From an uncultured Gammaproteobacteria bacterium (GTDB taxonomy: Bacteria; Pseudomonadota; Gammaproteobacteria; Xanthomonadales; Xanthomonadaceae), in the NCBI GenBank assembly GCA_946885735.1, contig CAMPGW010000059.1, positions 1-18,267 of the forward strand: 18,267 nucleotides of DNA, read 5' to 3'. Position numbers and translations under genes: made by a program. The notes beneath the pieces were generated by a model. The model ran no database searches. It worked only from the letters and a program-made list of their open reading frames with translations, and had not been told where the DNA came from. Positions 13,624 through 18,267 of this stretch are shown piece by piece (within the stretch, counting starts at the first letter, position 1; each line of letters starts with the position of its first letter).

Positions 13624-14088
13624 CTACAGCCGTTGCAGCCGATAGGCGATGGGCTGCGCCGAAGGCCGGCCCTGGGCGTCGAGCAATTCCAGCGAACCGT
13701 CGGCGCGCAAGGCGTAGACCTGGCCGGCGCGGCCCGGGTCCAGGGTGTAGGTGACCAGCGATTCGCCGTCCAGGCGTAGCCGAGACTCGGTCCAGCGGCC
13801 CGCGCGGGAGAAGCGGTTCGGCGCCGGGCCGCCGACGTAGGTTTCGGTCAGCACGTAGCTGCGCTTGCGGTCCTTGAGCTGCAGCACCAGGCGCGTGTCC
13901 ACGCCGGCGCAGTCGCTGCAGGGCAGCAGGCCGGACCAGACCCGTTCGCTGCCCTCGACGAAGGGCCCCACGGCCGCCGGCCAGTCGGCACCGCTGCCGC
14001 CCGGCCCCACCGGCGCGCCCTCGCTGCCGCGCTGGCAGGCCGCCAGGACCAGGCTGGCGAGCACGATGGCGGTGGCTCGAATCGGCAT
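13624..14088 (-). CDS. NlpE-like lipoprotein
   Basis: A 154-aa lipoprotein with lipobox LAAC (Cys18) and the NlpE N-terminal pattern W-x-G-LLPCSDC-x-G-x-DT (about 51-63), including the CxxC pair Cys57/Cys60. NlpE proteins act in envelope stress signalling and copper tolerance in enterics. The short length means it has only the N-terminal-type domain. I chose ATG 14088 because it gives a compact lipoprotein signal. An in-frame ATG at 14130 would add 14 residues and also lacks a clear ribosome site. The tonB-like gene lies divergently 158 bp away. Confidence 0.78.
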   Translation of the reverse strand: MPIRATAIVLASLVLAACQRGSEGAPVGPGGSGADWPAAVGPFVEGSERVWSGLLPCSDCAGVDTRLVLQLKDRKRSYVLTETYVGGPAPNRFSRAGRWTESRLRLDGESLVTYTLDPGRAGQVYALRADGSLELLDAQGRPSAQPIAYRLQRL

Positions 14089-14246
14089 GGCGCGCGCTGC
14101 GCTCCCGTCTGCGATGGCTTCGGAACTCATGCTAACGCGCGGGACCGGCGCTGGCGCGTGAGGTTCGCGCGGCGTTTAACCCCGGTCGCGGCAGCCGCGC
14201 GTTAACCCGGGCGAAGGTGCCGCCGCACCGCGTCCAGGAGCCCACC

Positions 14247-14894
14247 ATGCAGACTGTCGCCCGCGTCCACGGTTTCGCCGCCCAGCTCGACGGCAAGCGC
14301 ATCGCCGCCACCAGCGGGGCCATCGCCGTCCATGTGGCGGTGCTGATGATGTTGATGATGCCGGCGCAGATGGCGCCGCCGCCCGTCCAGGAAGAGACGG
14401 CAATGACGGTCATCGACATCCGGCCCATCACCCCGCCGCCGCTGCCGCCCTTGCCGCCGGTCGAACGACGCATCGTGCGCGAGACGACGCCGCGCGAGCG
14501 GCCCTTGCCCACGCCCGTGGCCGCGATCAACGACACGCCCGCGCCGATCGACCCCTACGTCGAGGAGGTGACGCTCGAGGAGCCTTCGCTCGTGCCGCTG
14601 GAGGTGGCGCCGCAGCCCAGCCTGGCGCAGCTGCGTGCGCTGGTGGCGCCGGCGCCGGCCTACCCGCCTGCCCTGCTGCGGCGCGGCATCGAGGGCGTGG
14701 TCGGATTGCGCATCCTGGTCGGGCCGGACGGGCGCGCGGCGGAGGTGCTGGTGGAAACGAGCAGTGGCCATCGCGAACTGGATGCGGCGGCGGTGAAGGT
14801 GGTGCGCACACGCTGGCGCTTCGAGCCGGCGCAGCAGGCAGGCGCGGCGGTGGCGGCCTGGGCGGTGGTGCAGGTCGGGTTCGACGCGCGCTGA
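14247..14894 (+). CDS. TonB-like energy transducer
   Basis: Inner-membrane protein that would couple ExbB/ExbD energy to outer-membrane receptors. The 215-aa product has a membrane anchor at about 19-38 with His29 and a Pro-rich periplasmic linker (about 42-95, PPPLPPLPPVERR). The TonB C-terminal domain at about 130-215 includes YPPALLRRGIEGVVGLRI and LDAAAVKVVRTRWRFEPA. The start at 14247 has AGGAG 7 bases upstream. A GTG at 14217 in the same frame is less likely. No exbB or exbD gene is next to it, so it depends on genes elsewhere. Confidence 0.88.
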   Translation: MQTVARVHGFAAQLDGKRIAATSGAIAVHVAVLMMLMMPAQMAPPPVQEETAMTVIDIRPITPPPLPPLPPVERRIVRETTPRERPLPTPVAAINDTPAPIDPYVEEVTLEEPSLVPLEVAPQPSLAQLRALVAPAPAYPPALLRRGIEGVVGLRILVGPDGRAAEVLVETSSGHRELDAAAVKVVRTRWRFEPAQQAGAAVAAWAVVQVGFDAR

Positions 14895-14904
14895 CGCGCC
14901 GGCG

Positions 14905-15138
14905 CTATTGCAACCAGTTGCGCAGCGTCCAGATCGCCAGCACCAGCGCGCCGGCGGCGAAGGCGACGGCGCCCAGCAGGGCGCCGACCGCCAGCAGCTT
15001 CGCCATCACCCGCTGCCGCGGCGTCAGGTCGTGGTAATCGCGCCCGTAGGCGGTGCCGGCCGACAGGCCGACCATGGCCAGCATCGCGGCGGCGAGGCCG
15101 AGCACGAAGGTTCCAATCGCGGAGGCCCAAACGGGCAT
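14905..15138 (-). CDS. small two-helix membrane protein
   Basis: A 77-aa protein with two hydrophobic segments (about 5-28 and 47-71) joined by a short polar loop, YGRDYHDLTPRQRVMAKL. No family recognised. The start shares one base with the stop of the M28 peptidase gene (TGATG), so it is translationally coupled and part of the HAD-M28 operon. It may help anchor or regulate the peptidase, but nothing in the sequence proves that. Confidence 0.72.
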   Translation of the reverse strand: MPVWASAIGTFVLGLAAAMLAMVGLSAGTAYGRDYHDLTPRQRVMAKLLAVGALLGAVAFAAGALVLAIWTLRNWLQ

Positions 15139-16226
15139 CAGCGCGCGGCTCCGGCCGGCTTGGCGATGTCCGATGCAGGCAGCGCATCGACGGCCGCCAC
15201 GGCGCCCACCACCAGGTCGGTGGCGCGCACGTAGAAGTCCCGGTCCACGCGCTCGAAGGTGTCGGTCGGACGGTGGTAGTCGGGATGGTCGGCGACGCCG
15301 AAGTAGAGGAAGGGAATGCCGGCGTCGTGGAACACGCCCTGGTCGGACTGCGCGGTCCAGTCGTCCATGTCCCAGAACGGCCGCGGATGGTCATGGCCGT
15401 AGAGCAGCGTCGCCTGCGCGGTCGCGCGCAGCGGGTCGAGCGCGGGCTTGAGCTGCGGGTTCGCGTACAGCCCGGTGGCGAACAACTCGCCCTCGCCACT
15501 GCGCGAGAGCATGTCGAAGTTGATGTTGGCCAGGATGCGTTCGCGCGGGACCAGGTTGGCTTCCAGGAACGCCTCCGCACCGCGCAGGCCCGATTCCTCG
15601 CCGTCGAAGGCGGCGAACACCAGCGTATGCCGCGGCGGGTGCTGCTTGAACCAGCGCGCGGTGGCCAGCAACGCGGCCACGCCCGACGCGTTGTCGTCCG
15701 CGCCCGCGTAGAGCTTGCCCTCGCGCACGCCGAGGTGGTCGTAATGCGCGCTCACCACGATGACCTTGTCCGGCTCGACGCTGCCGCGGATCTGGCCCAG
15801 CACGTTGACGCCCTGCACCGGCGCGCGGGTGCGCCAGAATTTCGCCCGCCAGAACGCGATGCCTCGGTGCGGGGTGAAGGTGAAGGGCTGCTCGTGGCTC
15901 GCCCCCAGCGGCGCCAGTCCGATCTCGCGGTAACGCTGCAGCAGGTAGGCCCGCGCGCGCGCGCCACCCGGCGTGCCGACCTTGCGTCCTTCCATGGCCG
16001 GATCGGACAGCGTTTTCAGGTCGGCGACCAGGCTGGCCGGATCGACGCGACCCAGGGCCGGCTCGCGTGCGCGATCGGCGAGCTCGGCGCGCTGGCCGGG
16101 CACGTCCTCGGCCTCGGGGTGGAAGCGGCTGGCGTAGATCGCCAGCGCGGCGGCGACGAGCGCGAGCACCACCAGCAGGCGTAGCAGGCGGCGTGACCAC
16201 GAGGTCTTGCGGCGGCGGGGTTGCAT
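15138..16226 (-). CDS. M28 family zinc metallopeptidase, membrane-anchored
   Basis: An aminopeptidase-type enzyme of 362 aa with an uncleaved signal anchor (about 13-31) that would place the catalytic domain in the periplasm. All expected M28 metal ligands are visible: His161 in SAHYDHLG, Asp177 in GADDNASG, Glu210/Glu211 in DGEESG, Asp238 in NFDML and His318 in DYHRPTDT. Glu210 would be the general base. I chose ATG 16226 because GGAG lies 8 bases upstream. The TTG at 16238 in the same frame overlaps that ribosome site. It follows the HAD gene by 12 bp. Confidence 0.9.
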   Translation of the reverse strand: MQPRRRKTSWSRRLLRLLVVLALVAAALAIYASRFHPEAEDVPGQRAELADRAREPALGRVDPASLVADLKTLSDPAMEGRKVGTPGGARARAYLLQRYREIGLAPLGASHEQPFTFTPHRGIAFWRAKFWRTRAPVQGVNVLGQIRGSVEPDKVIVVSAHYDHLGVREGKLYAGADDNASGVAALLATARWFKQHPPRHTLVFAAFDGEESGLRGAEAFLEANLVPRERILANINFDMLSRSGEGELFATGLYANPQLKPALDPLRATAQATLLYGHDHPRPFWDMDDWTAQSDQGVFHDAGIPFLYFGVADHPDYHRPTDTFERVDRDFYVRATDLVVGAVAAVDALPASDIAKPAGAAR

Positions 16227-16238
16227 CCGGAACTCCAA

Positions 16239-16946
16239 TCAGGCGGCGGAAAGGGCGGCGAGCGCCGCGGGGATCTGGTCGGGCGCCTGGATGGCGGCGA
16301 ATCGAGGGTGCCCCGGCTCGATGTCGGCGTCGAGCTCGTGCGCCCAGGTCACATGGTAGGGCATGTGCACGCCCCAGCCACCCAGCGCCAGCACCGGGGC
16401 GATGTCGGAGCGCAGGGAATTGCCGACCATCGCGAAGCGCGTGGCCGGCACGCCGAACTCGGCGAGCACGCGGCGATAGGTGTCGGGCGACTTCTCGGAC
16501 ACGATCTCGATGCGCTGGAACAGGTCGGCGAGGCCCGATTGCGCCACCTTGGCTTCCTGGTGGAACAGGTCGCCTTTGGTGACCAGCACGATGCGGTGGC
16601 GCGCGGCAACGGCTTCCACGGCATCGCGCACGCCGGGCAGCAGTTCCACCGGGTGCTCGAGCACCGACTTGCCCAGCTGCAGGATGCGATGCAACGCGGC
16701 GGCGTCGATGCGCTCGCCGGTGAGCTCGATCGCGGTCTCGAGCATGCTCAGGGTCATGCCCTTGGCGCCGTAGCCGAACAGGCGCAGGTTGCGGCGCTCG
16801 GTCTCGAGCAGGCGCTCGTGCAGGCGCGCGTCGGCCAGGTCCAGCCAGCGCGACAATTCCCGCTCGAAAGCGTCGTGCACGGCGCGGTAGTAGCCCTCGC
16901 TGTGCCAGAGGGTGTCGTCGCCGTCGAAGCCGACCAGCTCGATCAT
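16239..16946 (-). CDS. HAD superfamily hydrolase
   Basis: A cytoplasmic phosphatase-type protein of 235 aa. Motif I is FDGDDTLW (nucleophile Asp8, acid/base Asp10), motif II is VLVTKG (Thr123), motif III is Lys152 in SEKSPDTY, and motif IV is MVGNSLRSD (Asp181). A helical cap lies between motifs I and II. The substrate is unknown. It is the first gene of the operon with the M28 peptidase. It starts 24 bp past the terminator of the upstream gene, so its promoter is probably in or just above 16947-17115. No strong ribosome site is seen. Confidence 0.88.
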   Translation of the reverse strand: MIELVGFDGDDTLWHSEGYYRAVHDAFERELSRWLDLADARLHERLLETERRNLRLFGYGAKGMTLSMLETAIELTGERIDAAALHRILQLGKSVLEHPVELLPGVRDAVEAVAARHRIVLVTKGDLFHQEAKVAQSGLADLFQRIEIVSEKSPDTYRRVLAEFGVPATRFAMVGNSLRSDIAPVLALGGWGVHMPYHVTWAHELDADIEPGHPRFAAIQAPDQIPAALAALSAA

Positions 16947-16970
16947 CGGCGCGGAGCCCGTGGCGCGGGC

Positions 16971-17000
16971 AAAAAAACAGGCAGGTGGTCGCCTGCCTGT
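16971..17000 (-). terminator. Rho-independent terminator of the secreted-protein gene
   Basis: On the minus strand the 9-bp stem ACAGGCAGG/CCTGCCTGT is followed by a run of seven T (positions 16977-16971). It lies 116 bp past the stop of the 320-aa gene and just before the HAD gene. Confidence 0.85.
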
Positions 17001-17115
17001 CCGTTTCCAAGGAGTCCCATCCGATCGGTCGCCGGCAGCGCGCTCGTCGTCGCGCTTGCCTGTCCTGGATAACGCGCCGCCGGGGCGGCGGCGGCCATGG
17101 CGGGGCGGGCGGCCA

Positions 17116-18078
17116 TCAATCGGGCAGCTTTTCCAGGGACCAGGTGGTGGTCTTGACGCTGCCGCCGGCCTGGATCCGGCGAACCTGCTGGATGCGCAAG
17201 GGCAGCCCGCTGCGTCGGTCCATCACCACCGTGGCGGTGTCGCTGAGCTCGAGCTCCGGCATCGACTCGCCCTTGGGCAGGTCCTTGCCGACCAGGTCGC
17301 GGACGATCTTGCGCATCACCTGGGCGCCCTTCACCGGGTCGATGGTCTGCTTCCAGCGGATGGTGACGGTGTTGTTGTTGACCTCGCCGAGCTCGAAGCT
17401 GCCCTGGGTGGGGATCACGTCCGCGCTCCAGGGGCTGGGCACGACGTCGGTGTAGGTCGTCGGCTTGCCGCGGGTGAGCGAGGCACCGGTGAAGAAGTTG
17501 TAGACCGCGGCCTGCCGGCCCAGGGTCGAGGACAGCGCCTGCTCGCCGGTGATGCGCTCGAGTACCGGCACCAGGCGCTTGCGGATCGCCGCCTCGTCCT
17601 CGCCCGCGGCCTTGGCGCGCGCGCGGTTCTGTTCCAGCAGCACGGGCAGCAGGACCTCGCGCATCGCCGCGCCCAGGGCCTGCCAGTTGCGCAGGCGCAC
17701 GTAGTTGCCCTGCGCGTCGAGTTCGGCCTCCATCGAGAGCTTCTCGAAGCGCTTGCCCAGCGCCAGCGCGAGCTTGCGGTCGTTCTCCAGGCCGTCGGCA
17801 TTCCCGCTGACCTGCACGCGGGTGTCGCTGGTGCGCCAGACCTGCAGGAATCCTTTCGGGCCGGCCTCGGTGATGCGCAGCACGTTGGTCTCGCGGGTCT
17901 CGATGCGGCGGGTCTTGCCGCCGCGCACGTCTTCCTGCACCGAACGGCCGAGATAGTTGACGCGCATGCCGTCCTTCCACGGCAAGGGCAGTGTCACCGT
18001 GGCCGCGGAGGCGGCGCCCGCGACGAGCAGCAAGGCCGCGCACAACGCGACTCGTCGCAGGCTGGAGGTCGGACGCAT
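17116..18078 (-). CDS. secreted protein of unknown function, 320 aa
   Basis: It has a clear signal peptide (cleavage after GAASA, residue 25), then a beta-rich domain beginning ATVTLPLPWKDGMRVNYLGR. A helical middle at about 140-185 is rich in Lys, Arg and Glu. The C-terminal beta region includes TVVMDRRSGLPLRIQQVRRI and ends TTTWSLEKLPD. I do not recognise a family. The pattern resembles periplasmic proteins with repeated beta-sandwich halves, but that is only an impression. GGAG lies 9 bases before the ATG. The gene is a single transcription unit with its own terminator. Confidence 0.8.
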   Translation of the reverse strand: MRPTSSLRRVALCAALLLVAGAASAATVTLPLPWKDGMRVNYLGRSVQEDVRGGKTRRIETRETNVLRITEAGPKGFLQVWRTSDTRVQVSGNADGLENDRKLALALGKRFEKLSMEAELDAQGNYVRLRNWQALGAAMREVLLPVLLEQNRARAKAAGEDEAAIRKRLVPVLERITGEQALSSTLGRQAAVYNFFTGASLTRGKPTTYTDVVPSPWSADVIPTQGSFELGEVNNNTVTIRWKQTIDPVKGAQVMRKIVRDLVGKDLPKGESMPELELSDTATVVMDRRSGLPLRIQQVRRIQAGGSVKTTTWSLEKLPD

Positions 18079-18215
18079 GCTCGGGCTCCGCGGTTCGGGC
18101 GCGCCATGGTGACACAGGCAGGCGGCGATTCACCCGGCCTTTAGTCACGGCCGCTGCGGTTCACGATGGCTGCGGCATGCTGCCCGCGATCGCCCACGCT
18201 GCCGGAGACGCACGG

Positions 18216-18267
18216 ATGCCATTCCAACCCGCCCGCCTCGCCCTTGGCCTGTTCGTCGCCTCGGCCC
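18216..18267 (+). CDS. start of a divergent gene, probably exported (cut by the window edge)
   Basis: The ATG at 18216 has GGAG 9 bases upstream and opens MPFQPARLALGLFVASA, the beginning of a signal-peptide-like sequence. An in-frame ATG at 18177 would add 13 residues. Only 17 codons are visible, so function cannot be stated. It is divergent from the 320-aa gene, and the 18079-18215 interval would hold both promoters. Confidence 0.5.
   Translation, partial: MPFQPARLALGLFVASA

Noticed and set aside
1..18267. tRNA, rRNA or CRISPR array
   Set aside because: No cloverleaf-like gene, rRNA segment or regularly spaced repeat array was seen. The only direct repeats of note are the att cores and the coding GNSGKGK units.

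Overview
The window is GC-rich DNA with tightly packed, often overlapping genes. It probably comes from a gammaproteobacterium of the Lysobacterales (Xanthomonadales) type. This placement rests on overall gene content (a PepSY-PhoP-PhoQ cluster, a dusA-linked amidinotransferase gene, many secreted proteins and lipoproteins, a short TonB) and is an inference, not a proven assignment.

Left chromosomal block (1-4298, all minus strand): a PepSY-type secreted protein, a PhoP-like response regulator and a PhoQ-like sensor kinase (cut by the window edge) form one operon. Upstream of it dusA (tRNA-dihydrouridine synthase) overlaps an arginine deiminase/DDAH-like hydrolase gene by 4 bp.

Genomic island (about 4220-8679): a small integrated element lies in the 5' end of dusA. 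A perfect 29-bp direct repeat occurs inside dusA codons 17-27 and again at 8651-8679. Next to dusA is a dusA-type tyrosine integrase gene that is broken by a nonsense codon and an internal deletion, so the element is probably stuck. The cargo is a minus-strand pair of small unknown genes, a degenerate gene-poor stretch with a perfect 16-bp-arm palindrome, a DUF1643 gene and a pyocin-activator (PrtN)-like gene that appear to have lost their original coupled frame through one-base slips, and a membrane-anchored coiled-coil protein. The island supplies the first 17 codons of the present dusA. A decayed copy of the original dusA start survives beyond the right repeat.

Right chromosomal block: a TetR regulator followed by a membrane-fusion lipoprotein, an ABC ATPase and an ABC-2 permease (8832-12480, plus) forms a self-contained export operon resembling ybhGFSR-type exporters. 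Next come minus-strand genes for a GFA-type zinc protein and a secreted protein with a GNSGKGK repeat tail. These are followed by an NlpE-like lipoprotein (minus), a TonB-like energy transducer (plus), and a minus-strand operon of HAD hydrolase, M28 metallopeptidase and a two-helix membrane protein. Last are a secreted protein of unknown function with its own terminator, and the first codons of a divergent gene at the right edge.

The unusual part is the island. It combines a recognisable integration system of known type with cargo whose functions are mostly unknown.
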